From: Anthracocystis setariae
Taxonomy: Eukaryota > Basidiomycota > Ustilaginomycetes > Ustilaginales > Ustilaginaceae
Length of the DNA: 64,000 nucleotides
Assembly (NCBI GenBank): GCA_928724745.1
Contig: CAKMXJ010000007.1
Span: 726,501-790,500, forward strand
Direction of reading: 5' to 3'
The notes under the pieces are model-generated. The model was not told the DNA's origin. It did not search any database and saw only the letters and a program-made list of their open reading frames with translations. Made by a program: the position numbers and the translations under genes. This document shows, piece by piece, positions 11,603 through 22,237 of the stretch (the stretch's first letter is position 1; each line of letters starts with the position of its first letter).

Positions 11603-12874
11603 ATGGCCGCAGCTACTAAAGCGCCCCCTGTGGTGGCTTCATCCGACCTAGCCAATCTCTTTTCCACCGTACAAATGTCAGTCACCACTCTCAGCACAGC
11701 AGTCAAGGCGTTCGATACCGACGTTTCAGAAGCAGCATCCAATGATGCCATAAACAACCCTTTCGCATATCCTGATGGCATTTCGCTCCTTGCTGTCAAG
11801 AACGATGTCATGCTCGACTACCTTCACCATGTCGTAGCTGTCTGCATCACCAAGCTCTCTGGACGATCTCTGGCAACTAGCGGCAGCAGCAGCAGCAGCA
11901 GCAGCCGTGCCGCTGACCTGCAGTCACCTGCATCGCTTGTTCAGAACCTCGTCAAGCTTCGTCTCATGCTTGAGAAGCTGCGACCTTTGGAAAACCGACT
12001 CAAGTACCAGATGGACAAGCTTCTCCGCGCTGCCGCAGACGCTGACAAGGACGCACTCCTCGGTCGTACCAAGCCTGCACTTGTCGAACAAGACGTTCAC
12101 GGCATCGACGACGATCTCGCTTTTCGACCCAATCCATCCGCCTTCATGCAGGACAAGGCCCGCACTCTCTCCAAATCATCAAGAGCCAATTCGTCGGCAA
12201 GAACAAAGGCCCATGGCTCCTCCGACGAGTCTGAGTCGGACAACGAGCAAGGCGGAAAGACGGCCGTCTACCGTCCACCCAAGCTTGTGCCCATGTCATA
12301 CGACCCAGATGCGCGCACCAACAAAAAGGATCCACGATTTGCAGACCGCCCATCATCCATCACTCGAAACTCTGCCCTCCTCGCCGATCTCACCGCCGGC
12401 ATGTCCTCAAATCCCTACGAAGCTTCTTCGGCCGGTGTCGGGGTTGGCGGCCGTGGTCGTCTCGCGGTCAACACCTCTGCGCGTGCCAAGGCGCTTGCTC
12501 GAATGGAGGAGTTTGAAGAAGACAATTTCACTCGTCTGGTGATGTCCAAGAAAGATGCTCGCAAGCGCAGGAGGGACGAGGCCGACGTCGCGCTGGGCGG
12601 AGCCGGTCTCAGCTCGGGCCGCGATGGCAGGAGAAGAATTGGAGGTGGTATGGAGGAGGAGTTCGGAGATCTGCTCAGAGGTGCAGGTTTGGACGGCAGA
12701 AATGGCAAGAAGGCCAAGAAGGCTCAGGACGCCTACCACGCCCTTAGGACCAACAGCAAGGCTGGCTCAACACTGCACAGATCAAGGAACTCGGCAGCAG
12801 GCGCCCCCTCGGCTGCGGGTGCCAAAACCAACAAGTTCAAGAATCAGGTCAACCGCCAGTCACGCCGAGCCTAG
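11603..12874 (+). CDS. LCP5: LCP5/neuroguidin-like protein (Sas10/Utp3 family)
   Basis: A 423-aa nucleolar protein resembling yeast Lcp5 and animal neuroguidin, which belong to the U3 snoRNP (SSU processome) and act in 18S rRNA maturation. The Sas10/Utp3 domain lies in about residues 50-150: SLLAVKNDVMLDYLHHVV, then a serine run from CAG-type codons, then LVQNLVKLRLMLEKLRPLEN and RLKYQMDKLLRAA. The middle has the conserved FRPNPSAF and YRPPKLVPMSYD motifs. The C-terminus is basic (KKDARKRRRDE, GRNGKKAKKA, NRQSRRA) as expected for a nucleolar protein. The start is a clear ATG with no in-frame alternative close upstream. Convergent with the Rab escort gene, 94 bp apart. Confidence 0.88.
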   Translation: MAAATKAPPVVASSDLANLFSTVQMSVTTLSTAVKAFDTDVSEAASNDAINNPFAYPDGISLLAVKNDVMLDYLHHVVAVCITKLSGRSLATSGSSSSSSSRAADLQSPASLVQNLVKLRLMLEKLRPLENRLKYQMDKLLRAAADADKDALLGRTKPALVEQDVHGIDDDLAFRPNPSAFMQDKARTLSKSSRANSSARTKAHGSSDESESDNEQGGKTAVYRPPKLVPMSYDPDARTNKKDPRFADRPSSITRNSALLADLTAGMSSNPYEASSAGVGVGGRGRLAVNTSARAKALARMEEFEEDNFTRLVMSKKDARKRRRDEADVALGGAGLSSGRDGRRRIGGGMEEEFGDLLRGAGLDGRNGKKAKKAQDAYHALRTNSKAGSTLHRSRNSAAGAPSAAGAKTNKFKNQVNRQSRRA

Positions 12875-12968
12875 CTCATTGACAACACCCTCCAACACAA
12901 TGCCGCAATTCAACCGCAGCTCGCAATTGAAGAAAATCACTCGCCCTTATGTAATAGTGTGTAGTGCG

Positions 12969-14971
12969 CTAACGACCATCTGCGTCTTCATCAGCATCGT
13001 TTGCGTCCCCATCTGCCGCAAAGAATCCTACTACTGCCTCTGTATCCTCTTTGGTTTCGTCATCATTTGTTTGACTTTCCTGTGTCACTCCATCATCAGC
13101 GCCACGTCCTCCTCGGCCCTGGTACTCGGCTGGATCCCGACCTCTTCTTCGCTTCTTGTCCCTGACCTGCCGCTCAACTGTCTGCTTGACCCACTCTAGC
13201 CTATCTTTGTGACAAGTTCCAGCTGATGAAGGAGCTCGAGTTGCGAGAAAGTCGTAATACACCTTTTCGGCGAGGTGTACTGCAGCATCGGTCAGACCGC
13301 AAATCGAAGTTACCGGTTGGTCTTGCGCTGAAACGTTGGCTGTGGAAGGCGGGGGAAACGGCATGCTGAACACGTCCGATTGTGCAACTTGGAGCGGTGT
13401 CGTTGGAATGAGTTGGCGATACGTCAGTTGGAGCAACGGCTTGATGGCTGGCCCCGCGCCTTCTCCTGGTGGTTGCGTCGAGGTTAGAGCCAAAATTTGG
13501 TCAAGAGCTGGTTGCAGAACTTCGAGCGCTGATCGTTGCGCGTCCGAGTCGGATGACTCTGTCTGTATGTAGTAAACATCTACGAGCAAGGAAAAGAAAG
13601 GTAACAGAGAAGAAGATGAGCAGCTCAGTCAACTACACATAGTAGACACTAGATATTGACTTTTTTCCATCAGTACTCACATTGTCCCTTGGGGCAAGAG
13701 AAAGTACCTTCGCCCATCATGAGCACCGTGACGGTATTGGCATTGCCACTCACCGAGTCAGGTGGGAAGACGACGAGACCTGTTTCTGGTGGCAAGGATG
13801 CTGTCGCGGCTTCTGCCTGAGACGAGGCGCTCTCAGCAATCGTCCCGTTGGCGGTCGGCTTCTGAGTATAGCTCGGCGTAAATTGGATAGGTCTGTCGAG
13901 AACCACGACCGCTTTGTGCAGTACAACAGGCGTTGCGACGTAATGTTGCTTCTCCCTGTCAAGGATCCCCAGCTCTTCGAACATTTCGTCACTCGAGATA
14001 ACACAGTCAGCAGTAACCGTATCTTGGATTCTGTCCACTTGGATCTCCCACTTGGTATCGCTCTGGGAGCGCTTGACCGACCGAATCTGGTGGTCGAGGA
14101 TGAACATGCCTCCCTTCACCGCCGAGGCGCGGCAGTATCCCTGCGCAAGTTCACCCGCTCCGCCGTATTGACCCACCAGATATGCCGAATTCCCGTACCT
14201 GCCGACACTAAGCATGTGGCTTTTGGCTCTTGTCATGGCAGCCTGCGTGGTGTCGTTGGGTGAGGCGCAGAGACAGACGCCGTAAGCGACCGCATCGATA
14301 AGATCTGCCGACATTTTATGCACGTCTGCAAGGTATTCGACGAAGGGCCGTCGTGCTTTGGTTGGGTCTTGGACAAGCTCCGCTTGCCAATCCTCAGTGC
14401 CGATATACATGAGAAGCTTCATCAGCTTCCGTTTGTCGATCAGAGACAGTGTTTTCGTTTTGAAGATGTCTTCTTTACTGGCAGGCACGCTCGTCAACGT
14501 GATCTTGCCGTCATCGGAACTTGAAGCCACGCAGGTGCGTTCGAGAAGTCGGAAGGTGGCATACGACGATACCTTGGAGTTGATGAGGCAGTCGATCGAG
14601 GGTCCTGTGGCAGGGAGCAATGTTGGTGCGAGCGAGATGGCGTAGTGTCGATCTAGAGACACCAGGGACTCAGGCAGCTGTGTTGGCTGTCCGGATGCCT
14701 TCGATTCCGATGGATCACTCGATGGGAACGAGAGCTGAGCGTCATCGACACGCCTCGTCTTCTGAGCAGCTTCGGACGAAGTTCGGACACCACCGTTTGC
14801 CCACTTGAGCAGTTCTGACAGCGTGAGACTCGCCCACTGATCTGCGTAGTAGTCGTTCTTGTCGATGTGAATCACCGAGAAGCCGGCCGATGCAAGGGCA
14901 GCAGAGACGATACTCTGCGTGAGACCTGTGCTCAATATCGCCACATCGTAGTGGGTCTGGTCCAGTGACAT
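12969..14971 (-). CDS. MRS6: Rab escort protein (Rab geranylgeranyltransferase component A), two exons
   Basis: Exon 1 is 14971-13681 and exon 2 is 13579-12969, giving 633 aa. The 101-nt intron begins GTGAGT and ends after a pyrimidine tract in TAG; splicing joins a one-base phase and continues as YVYYIQTESSDSDAQ. Without splicing the frame stops a few codons past the donor. The protein belongs to the GDI/REP family: it presents newly made Rab GTPases to the prenyltransferase and delivers them to membranes. Seen: the FAD-like N-terminal motif YDVAILSTGLTQSIVSAALA, the IDKNDYYADQWASL segment, the SIDCLINSKVSSYATFR segment, and GNSAYLVGQYGGAGELAQGY. The acidic C-terminal extension (DANDADEDADGR) is Rab-escort rather than GDI-like. 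It shares a 165-bp divergent promoter with the AFG2-like gene. Confidence 0.88.
13580..13680 (-). other. Spliceosomal intron of the Rab escort gene
   Basis: 101 nt, donor GTGAGT at 13680, acceptor TAG at 13580 after TTTCTTTTCCTTGCTCG. Splicing restores one frame between the two halves of the protein. Confidence 0.85.
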
Positions 14972-15136
14972 GGCGTTGCGATGTACCCACGATCGCAGCT
15001 TCCTACAGAAAACGAAAGCGGATCCTAATCAGGTGTTAGGGAAACGAGGTGGTGTGGTGGTTTGAATCCAGGGTCCATAGCAACTCGAGTGCAGCGTGGC
15101 CACAGTTCCGATTTCCGACTTTGAAGCACTGAAAAA
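14972..15136. promoter_or_regulatory. Short bidirectional promoter
   Basis: Only 165 bp separate the divergent start codons of the Rab escort gene and the AFG2-like gene, so both promoters must lie here or overlap the coding regions. No clear TATA box is visible. Confidence 0.5.
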
Positions 15137-17899
15137 ATGTCCTTCACCTCCACTGTCACAATTTCACTCGATCCTTCCAGACTATCACCAAGGTCAACAT
15201 CTTCAACACCCTCCAGTCGCAGTCAGCCAGGCCAGATGAGCGGCGGTCAGCAGCAGAACGCTGTGCACAAATGTGCCAAGGCGTGTGTCGCTGATGCAAC
15301 CAAGGTCGCAAGCAGCTCGGCTCGCGGTAAGGTGTTACTCCCCGTCGATGTGATTCGCACGCTCAAGATGCAAACGGGCGATGCAGTACTTGTGGCCACC
15401 GAAAATGCACCTGAACCCCATTTCACGTTCGGAACGGTATGGCCCTCACTCGCACTGGAATCGGGCATGATCCGGCTTCCAGCTGCAGCACGACTTTCGA
15501 CCCTCATGCAAACAGGCCAGACTGTCTCCATCACCCCACTGCAAGCCACACAGTCGAGCGCTTCACTCAGAAATCCTCCCACAGCGGCGATCATCCAGCT
15601 CAGCTTTTCCTCGGACCATATGACCTCTGCGGCTGCCTTTCCGGGACTCGGTCGATCTGATCGTCAAATGCTCCTCGTCCACGCCAAGGAGTCTCTTACA
15701 GAACTTGAGTGCGTCTATCTCGGCCAGCAAGTCTCATTAAACTTTCAAGGAGGTCTTTACCACTTTACCATCACACATTTTTCCGATGTCGACGGACAGC
15801 AAGGATGGTCCGTGTCGCCCTTCTCCTTCTCCTTGAGCCAGACAGGTAATAAGGACCAGGCCGTGCAAGTGTGCCTCGTCGGCCGCCTTACCGAGGTCAC
15901 ACTGTCTGCTGATGCCGAAACCACAAAGAGCAAAGGCGACCCATCCACAGATGCAAAAGCAGCCGTGAAAGAAGACCCTTACTCAAAGCTTGGAGGTTTA
16001 GACCGCCAGATTGCAGAAATCAAGACGCTGATCGAGATGCCTCTCATGTCTCCCGAGATCTTCGTACAGTACGGTCTCAAGCCTCCGAAGGGAGTTTTGC
16101 TTTACGGTCCTCCTGGAACAGGAAAGACCTCGCTTGCGCGAGCGGTCGCTGCTGCGACCGGCTCTTCTTACCTGACCATCAATGGTCCAGAACTCTCTTC
16201 GGCATTTCACGGAGAAACCGAGTCCAAGCTTCGCAACATCTTCAGAGAGGCGAGACGCAAAAGCCCCTGCATCATCATCATTGATGAGATCGATGCTCTA
16301 GCTCCTAGAAGGGACGGCGGCTCAGGAGAAGGCACCAATGTGGATGGTGCGGGCGAGGTGGAGCGTAGAGTGGTCGCGCAGCTGCTAACGCTTCTCGATG
16401 GCATGGAAGAGGTAGATGCCGATGAAGACGATGATCTGCAGCAGGACGTCAACGGCAATGATGTTGCCTCGACTCGAAGATCGCAGAGCACAAAACCGAC
16501 CCCACGAGTCGTTGTTCTTGCTGCCACAAATAGACCCAACTCTATCGACCCAGCTCTGCGCCGACCAGGCCGTCTCGACCGCGAAATCGAGATCGGAATC
16601 CCCACAGCCGCTGCGCGGGCGGAGATCATTCGGACCCTCATCAGGCTTGTGCCGCACGAACTTGCATCAGAACAGATCGACCAACTTGCTGGTCGCACTC
16701 ATGGCTACGTCGGCGCAGACCTCTCTGCTCTGATCCGCGAAGCAGGAATGCGTGCCGTCCGTCGTACATTCGCTCGTCGTCAAAATGCTCACACGCAGCT
16801 CGAGGCCAACATGCAATCGCTCTCACTCAAATCTTCCGGCGCCGCACGCGTGTCCGAACATGAGCTCCTTGACAAAGTCACGGTAGCAGACTTACACGCG
16901 GCAATGTCTTTGGTCCGACCCTCTGCGATGCGCGAGGTCTTCCTGGAACCACCCAAGGTCTACTGGTCAGACATCGCCGGATCTTCCACCCCTTGTGTCG
17001 GTGGGTCTGGCGTCCTATCTGCAAAGTCAGTCCAGGCACAGATCCGCGAGCTGGTCGAATGGCCCATCAAGCACGCCGCTACCTTTTTTCGCCTCGGCGT
17101 CTCGCCCCCTCGCGGCGTCCTCCTGTACGGACCACCGGGATGCTCCAAGACTTTGATCGCTCGAGCTCTCGCCACAGAATCCGGCCTCAACTTCTTGGCC
17201 GTCAAAGGACCCGAGCTGTATTCCAAGTATGTAGGCGAGTCAGAGCGTGCTATCCGCGATACATTCAAAAAAGCAAGAGCCGCGGCGCCGAGCATCATTT
17301 TCTTCGATGAGATCGACGCGCTTTCCTCAAGCCGTGACGGCGAATCCTCTGGTGGCGATGCGCTCAACAGCCGCATCATCGCAACAATGCTCAACGAGAT
17401 GGATGGCATCGAAGCCATGTCTGATGTCATTGTCATTGGTGCAACCAATAGGCCTCAGTCCCTCGATCCAGCTTTGCTTCGTCCAGGAAGGCTCGATCGA
17501 CTCGTTTATGTCGGCCCACCCGACAACGAAGCGAGGAAGCAGATCCTTCGTTCAAGAATGTCCACGATGGCAGTGAACGTGGACGCCATCGATCTAGGTA
17601 TCCTCAGTCGTATGACAGATGGATGCTCGGGCGCCGAAGTGGTCTCAGTTTGTCAAGAAGCCGGCTTGTTAGCGATGGACGAAGATATCAACTGTCAAAA
17701 TGTAAGTCTAGCTTCTCCAACCGTTGCAGGTCGCAGTCATGATTCCTCTAACCTTTCCGGATCTCGATCTCATCCTCTGCTCACCTTTTCGCAGATCGAG
17801 CAACGTCATTTCGAAAGCGCTGCTTCTTCGGTCAAGCGCCGCATCACATCCTTGATGATTCGTCAGTACGAGACTTGGCGAGACACTCTTATCGTCTGA
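15137..17899 (+). CDS. AFG2: AFG2/DRG1-type AAA ATPase (60S ribosome maturation)
   Basis: A type II AAA ATPase with two ATPase modules. In yeast, Afg2/Drg1 releases shuttling factors such as Rlp24 from cytoplasmic pre-60S particles; the animal relative is SPATA5. The N-domain (1 to ~270) is Cdc48-like. D1 has Walker A GPPGTGKTS at ~324 and Walker B IIIIDEIDA with Asp383. D2 has Walker A GPPGCSKT at ~665, a variant typical of this subfamily, and Walker B FFDEIDAL with Asp724, then GATNRPQSLDPALLRPGRLDR. The full open frame is 920 aa, but 17702-17794 looks like a 93-nt intron (GTAAGT...TTTTCGCAG) whose length keeps the frame; removal gives 889 aa and joins DEDINCQN directly to IEQRHFESAA, as expected for the conserved C-terminal helix. 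Last core gene before the mobile DNA. Confidence 0.92.
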   Translation: MSFTSTVTISLDPSRLSPRSTSSTPSSRSQPGQMSGGQQQNAVHKCAKACVADATKVASSSARGKVLLPVDVIRTLKMQTGDAVLVATENAPEPHFTFGTVWPSLALESGMIRLPAAARLSTLMQTGQTVSITPLQATQSSASLRNPPTAAIIQLSFSSDHMTSAAAFPGLGRSDRQMLLVHAKESLTELECVYLGQQVSLNFQGGLYHFTITHFSDVDGQQGWSVSPFSFSLSQTGNKDQAVQVCLVGRLTEVTLSADAETTKSKGDPSTDAKAAVKEDPYSKLGGLDRQIAEIKTLIEMPLMSPEIFVQYGLKPPKGVLLYGPPGTGKTSLARAVAAATGSSYLTINGPELSSAFHGETESKLRNIFREARRKSPCIIIIDEIDALAPRRDGGSGEGTNVDGAGEVERRVVAQLLTLLDGMEEVDADEDDDLQQDVNGNDVASTRRSQSTKPTPRVVVLAATNRPNSIDPALRRPGRLDREIEIGIPTAAARAEIIRTLIRLVPHELASEQIDQLAGRTHGYVGADLSALIREAGMRAVRRTFARRQNAHTQLEANMQSLSLKSSGAARVSEHELLDKVTVADLHAAMSLVRPSAMREVFLEPPKVYWSDIAGSSTPCVGGSGVLSAKSVQAQIRELVEWPIKHAATFFRLGVSPPRGVLLYGPPGCSKTLIARALATESGLNFLAVKGPELYSKYVGESERAIRDTFKKARAAAPSIIFFDEIDALSSSRDGESSGGDALNSRIIATMLNEMDGIEAMSDVIVIGATNRPQSLDPALLRPGRLDRLVYVGPPDNEARKQILRSRMSTMAVNVDAIDLGILSRMTDGCSGAEVVSVCQEAGLLAMDEDINCQNVSLASPTVAGRSHDSSNLSGSRSHPLLTFSQIEQRHFESAASSVKRRITSLMIRQYETWRDTLIV
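17702..17794 (+). other. Probable 93-nt intron in the AFG2-like gene
   Basis: Consensus donor GTAAGT, acceptor TTTTCGCAG, length divisible by three and no stop inside. Its 31-residue translation is Ser-rich and unlike the surrounding conserved sequence. Confidence 0.75.
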
Positions 17900-18444
17900 C
17901 CCACACTGCATGCAATTATATGGTTTATAATCAAGAATTATCGAGTAAGAATGGCGTGCCGTGACCGTGACAGATAGGACGGGATTGTCATGTATCTCAC
18001 TGGCTCTGCCTGAGAGGACGCTTTGGCGCATGGTTTGACCCTCAGAAATAGAAAGTTGATTCCGCAGCTTCGCAGGTCCCGACTTCTGAAGGACAAGACC
18101 AAGAAGGAAGACTTGCTGACAAACTTTAATTATCGGGTTCTATTGGGTTTGATGGGCAAAACATCTTTGTTTGGACGCATCACTGAGAAAATAGAGAAGT
18201 TTTGGTTGTCAACGGAGGGTGGTCAGTCAGCAACCATCATCCCAACCCGGTAGCGACCCCCAAGGTCGGCTTGCTGGTTAACCCTCCCCCCTCCTCCCAA
18301 TCCGTACCTGCCCTTCACCACCACTCTCGTTCTACACCATCCCCGAGCAATACGTCAGTGAAACAACCACGCATACAATCGAATTTTCCGCGCATCTAAC
18401 GCGCATTTAATTTAAAAAAGAGGAAAACCATAAAAAAGTAAACA
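17900..18444. other. Core-to-subtelomere transition and probable LINE 5' leader
   Basis: No gene is recognised. The first ~100 bp are the AFG2 3' flank. From about 18260 the text becomes C-rich, then A-rich before the LINE ORF1 ATG, consistent with a LINE 5' untranslated region. The exact LINE 5' boundary cannot be set because no target-site duplication or second copy is available. Confidence 0.4.
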
Positions 18445-19758
18445 ATGCCCAACCCCAACCCCGACCCCGGCATGCTCCCTTCCGAAGCTGCTACGCCACC
18501 TGAGACAGTCAAGCGACCCGAAGCTAACGCCAGAGCCGAGCCTGCGGCCCAAGTCACCGACAATCACGACCCCGCCACCCCGGAGACCATTGTGACTGAG
18601 CTACGTAAGGTCGCAGAGGCCTTACGAGCCATGCACACCTCGCCGGGCAAGTGCTCTTGCGCTCAAGCCGCCTCCATGGCCTCGACCATCAGCTCCCTGG
18701 CGCTCTGCCTGGAGCGCGAGCTCTTGCTTGATCGCAAGCTGGATGACCTCATCCACGAGGTTCGCCAAACGGCGGCTAAGTCCATGTCAGGAATAGGCGC
18801 CATTATCAAAGGCAACACCCGCAGTTACGCACAAATTGCCAAGACTGGCCTGACTGAATCACCGGGCTCTCAGACAACTCGCGCCAACACCCGCCCTGCC
18901 AAGCCGAGGCAGCACAGGGTGGTCATCAATTGCCGTAACCTCGGCAACGAGCATCCCGCCATCAACCTCTCCAATCCTAGGCTTAAAGAAGCCATCGCCC
19001 CCGCGATCAAGACCAAGCTGAACCTGGAGGTTGCCGAAACTCTGCGCCTCGCCAGCAAAGATATCGCCGTTATCTTCAAGAACGGGAAAGACGCCGACAC
19101 CGTCCTTATGGCCGACGACAAGTGGATCTCCACCGCTTTTCCAGAGGGCGACCCCGCCCCAACCCTCTACAGGCCTTCACTGCTAGCCAACCACTCTCTG
19201 GTCGTGCACGGCGTCCCAGCGCCGGCTAAGCCTGAGGACCTCGACACGCAGCTTAAGCAGATCTGCACCGATCTTGAGTCGGATAACGAGATGCGCGTTC
19301 AAGCCTCTAGGTGGCTAGTCGGTAACAAGCGGGTCACCTCACGCCAATTCACGAGCGTGGTGGTCCAAGTCGAATCCAGCGATCAGCGTGACTACCTTCT
19401 CAAACGGGGCACGCTACGCCACAACAACCGGCTTCTGGACGTCGAACCCTACCGAGCTCCTGAGGCCCGCCCCCAGCAATGTGCTAAGTGCCAGCGCCAT
19501 GGCCACATTGAGCGTAACTGCCGAGCCCTCGCTGTCTGCGGAGTGTGCGCCAAGAACCACCAGACGACGGATCACCGCCCCTGCGATCCATGCAAGGCCC
19601 GCGGCAAGCCCAACGGCACTACCTGTGTCCACCAGCGCCCGAAGTGCGCAAACTGCGGCGATGCTCACGAAGCCAAGTCTGAGTACTGCGATGAGCGTAC
19701 AGCGTACCTCTCTTGCTTCGACCACCGAGACCACTTGCGCCTCCGCAGCCAAAAATAA
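18445..19758 (+). CDS. LINE ORF1 protein (gag-like, CCHC zinc knuckles)
   Basis: A 437-aa protein, presumably the RNA-binding partner of ORF2. The C-terminal part has a zinc-knuckle cluster: CAKCQRHGHIERNC (C-x2-C-x4-H-x4-C), then CGVCAKNHQTTDHRPC and CANCGDAHEAKSEYC. Upstream lies a region resembling the RRM-like fold of LINE gag proteins (LVVHGVPAPAKPEDLDTQLK, then FTSVVVQVESSDQRDYLLKR). Good ATG start. Its last 46 bases overlap the ORF2 frame, a common LINE arrangement implying reinitiation or frameshifting for ORF2. Confidence 0.85.
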   Translation: MPNPNPDPGMLPSEAATPPETVKRPEANARAEPAAQVTDNHDPATPETIVTELRKVAEALRAMHTSPGKCSCAQAASMASTISSLALCLERELLLDRKLDDLIHEVRQTAAKSMSGIGAIIKGNTRSYAQIAKTGLTESPGSQTTRANTRPAKPRQHRVVINCRNLGNEHPAINLSNPRLKEAIAPAIKTKLNLEVAETLRLASKDIAVIFKNGKDADTVLMADDKWISTAFPEGDPAPTLYRPSLLANHSLVVHGVPAPAKPEDLDTQLKQICTDLESDNEMRVQASRWLVGNKRVTSRQFTSVVVQVESSDQRDYLLKRGTLRHNNRLLDVEPYRAPEARPQQCAKCQRHGHIERNCRALAVCGVCAKNHQTTDHRPCDPCKARGKPNGTTCVHQRPKCANCGDAHEAKSEYCDERTAYLSCFDHRDHLRLRSQK

Positions 19759-21763
19759 GAGTCCTCCAGTACAACACACATCGCTCACCGGAAGTGATGC
19801 ACAGCCTCCTCAATGACGACCACACACACAGCTTCGACATCCTCTGTATTCAAGAACCCTTTGCCAGCCTCCCCAACACCGTCTCCCACCCCCGCTGGCT
19901 TTTAATTGGCAACCCCGCCGACACTGACTGGACCTGGGTGGACGAGACTGCTGACGCCAGCGCCCTTCCAAACCGCCGCCGCACGCTGCTCTACATCAAC
20001 CGCAACATCTGCGCGACGGCCATACAGCCTTCTCCTCTCAACCACCCCGACATCATCGCCATCCGCATCTCTTTCCCAGCGCCCAGCCCCCCTCTCCATG
20101 TCGTCTCCATCTACAACCCTCCAAACACCGCCCTGGCAGAGGCGCCTCTCCGTGCGGTGCTCCACAACGTCGCCCGCGAGCCATGCCTCGTCATCGGCGA
20201 CTTCAACCTACATCACCCTGCCTGGGAAAGCGACACAGCTTCTGCTTCCCAACATGCCAACGCTTTCCTTTCAGCTCTCTCCGTCTCAGACCTACACCTG
20301 CTGACGCCTAAGGACCTTGGTACCTTCCTAGGCCCGTCAGGCAGATGCACAACCATCAATCTGGCCTTTGGCAGCCCCTACGTCGCCGACCACCTGACCA
20401 GCATCAAACGGCTCAAAGAGGATCATGGTTCCGACCATTTCGCGATCGGACTTGACCTTGACTGGGCCGCGCCCTCACCACCCACCACCAAGCCACTCCT
20501 CCGCGAAAAAGACGCCCCGGCCTTCGCCGAAGCAGTACAACGGGCCTGGCAGTCAGCTGCAAGGGAGCGCACGGTTGGTCGGGACCCTAATAGCTTGAAC
20601 GCACGAGCACTCGCCCTGACTGAAGCTATTCAGGAAGGCCTCGCTCGCACAGCTACGACCCCTTGACCCAGCCCAAGGGCCAAGCCCTGGTTCACGCCGG
20701 AGATTCAACATATGCGAGCTTCGTCCGACCGGGCACGCCGTTCATTCCAGCGTGGCCTCATTAGCCACGAGAGGTGGAAGGAATGCCAGCGTTCTTACAA
20801 GACCGCGCTGCGAGCAGCCAAACGAGCTCATTTCAGAAACCTCTTCAACGACATATCCAGCCCTCAAGACCTTTGGAAATTGGCCAAGTTGGGTTCTAAC
20901 CGAGCAGCCGGCAGCAAGATTTCGCCACTCAGGACCGCAGACGGACAACAGGCCTCAACGCTGGAAGACAAGGAACTCGCCCTAGCAGCCGAATTTCTTC
21001 CTAGGGGCAATCCGCCCCCCGCAACAGCGCCGACCACTCGAACTGAGCACCCTCAAGGAAACGGCAAGGACACCAGCTGGGACCGCATCACCATTCAAGA
21101 AATTGCGGCCCGGATCAGGTCGGCTAGCAAGCGCTTGGCCCCTGGTCCCGACAACATCTCATGGCGACTGCTCCAACACCTGGCTGATCTCTGGCCCAAA
21201 TTCTTGCACATCCTAGCAGATCTTTACAATGCCTGCACGACCGATTGGGGCCACCACCCTGACTGCTTTAAGATCGCCACCATCACAGTGATTAGGAAGC
21301 CGGGGAAGGCAGATTATGGCACACCGGGCGCCTACCGCCCTATCAGCTTACTACCGGTCCTAGGCAAACTGCTCAAGGGTATCATCGCTGGCCGCATCCT
21401 CTCTGCCGCTGAGTCTAATCACCGCATCCTAGCTCAGGAGCACTACGGCGGCCGCCCTGGTCGCAGCACCGAGGACGCCCTCCTTCAAATCCATGAGTTC
21501 ATTCGCCACGCACAGCGGAACAACCTGCACTGTGCCCTCATCGCCATGGATGTCAAAGGAGCGTATAACGCCGTTCAGCCCGAATACCTTAAAGCAGCCA
21601 TGCACCAAGCGGGGCTGTCGCCCGTGCTTGTGGCTTGGGCTATCTCCTTCATGTCCAATCGCAAAGCTCAACTGCGTCTGGAAGGCGGCTTCCTCGGCCC
21701 TATCAGGGATGTCGACGTTGGACTCCCGCAGGGCTCACCCATTTCACAGCTGCTATGGCTCAT
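19713..21763 (+). pseudogene. LINE ORF2 (endonuclease-reverse transcriptase), nonsense codon and 3' truncation
   Basis: The frame begins inside ORF1 with no nearby ATG before the endonuclease, so translation probably depends on ORF1. Endonuclease motifs are visible: RVLQYNTHRS, DILCIQEPF, VIGDFNLHHPAWES and GSDHFAI. A single TGA at 20664-20666 interrupts the frame at the endonuclease-RT linker; the same frame then continues through PWFTPEIQHMRASSDRARR into the RT. RT motifs seen are APGPDNISW, GTPGAYRPISLLPVLGKLLK, HYGGRPGRSTEDALL, CALIAMDVKGAYNAV and GLPQGSPIS. Everything past the last motif, including the catalytic YxDD, is missing, so this copy cannot be active. Confidence 0.88.
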
Positions 21764-21969
21764 TGTTACGGCTGGATGGGGGGCCCCAGCCAGCGCGCCA
21801 CGGGAGTGCCGCCAGGCGCGTGCCGCGCGATGTGTGGCCACTAGGGCGCGCCGCGCGGTACGCCGTGAAGGAGGGGGCGCGCCACGCGTGACATGACAAG
21901 GTCCACCCCGCGATTCAGGACCGCGCGCGGCCTACGTTCCGTTGCGCGCCGCGCGGTACGCGTGATGCT

Positions 21970-21976
21970 TTATAAG
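21970..21976 (+). promoter_or_regulatory. TATA-like box in the presumed 5' LTR
   Basis: TTATAAG in an otherwise very GC-rich region, about 268 bp before the gag ATG and in the expected place for a U3 promoter. Confidence 0.4.
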
Positions 21977-22237
21977 TGAGCAGCCGCGCGTCACCTCCCT
22001 GTCGTCCGCTCGTCGAATGTATTCTTAGTTACCTTGAGTAATAGCGAATATCAGACCCAACGGTAGAACCGTTAACCTCAGGATCGTGCTCGGTGACTCT
22101 CGTGGCCACCACTCCCGCCACGCGCTCTCAAGCCCAAGCCTCGCGCACCGCGTGCCACGCCACACAGTCAGGAGGTTGTCAGACCCTTGGCGCTTAACAT
22201 TACATTCGACCTTCCCGTCACCCCGCACGCTCAAACA

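Larger units (their letters stand above)
18445..21763 (+). mobile_element. Non-LTR (LINE) retrotransposon, 3'-truncated
   Basis: ORF1 with zinc knuckles is followed by ORF2 with an apurinic-type endonuclease and reverse transcriptase, the layout of Tad/I/Jockey-like LINEs. The RT stops after its GLPQGSPIS motif, where GC-rich sequence of a gypsy-type element begins, so the YxDD motif and the 3' end are absent. The remainder of the LINE is not found to the right. Confidence 0.88.

Noticed and set aside
11245..11811. A 188-codon minus-strand gene overlapping the LCP5-like start
   Set aside because: It is antisense to the conserved LCP5 N-terminus and has no family features.
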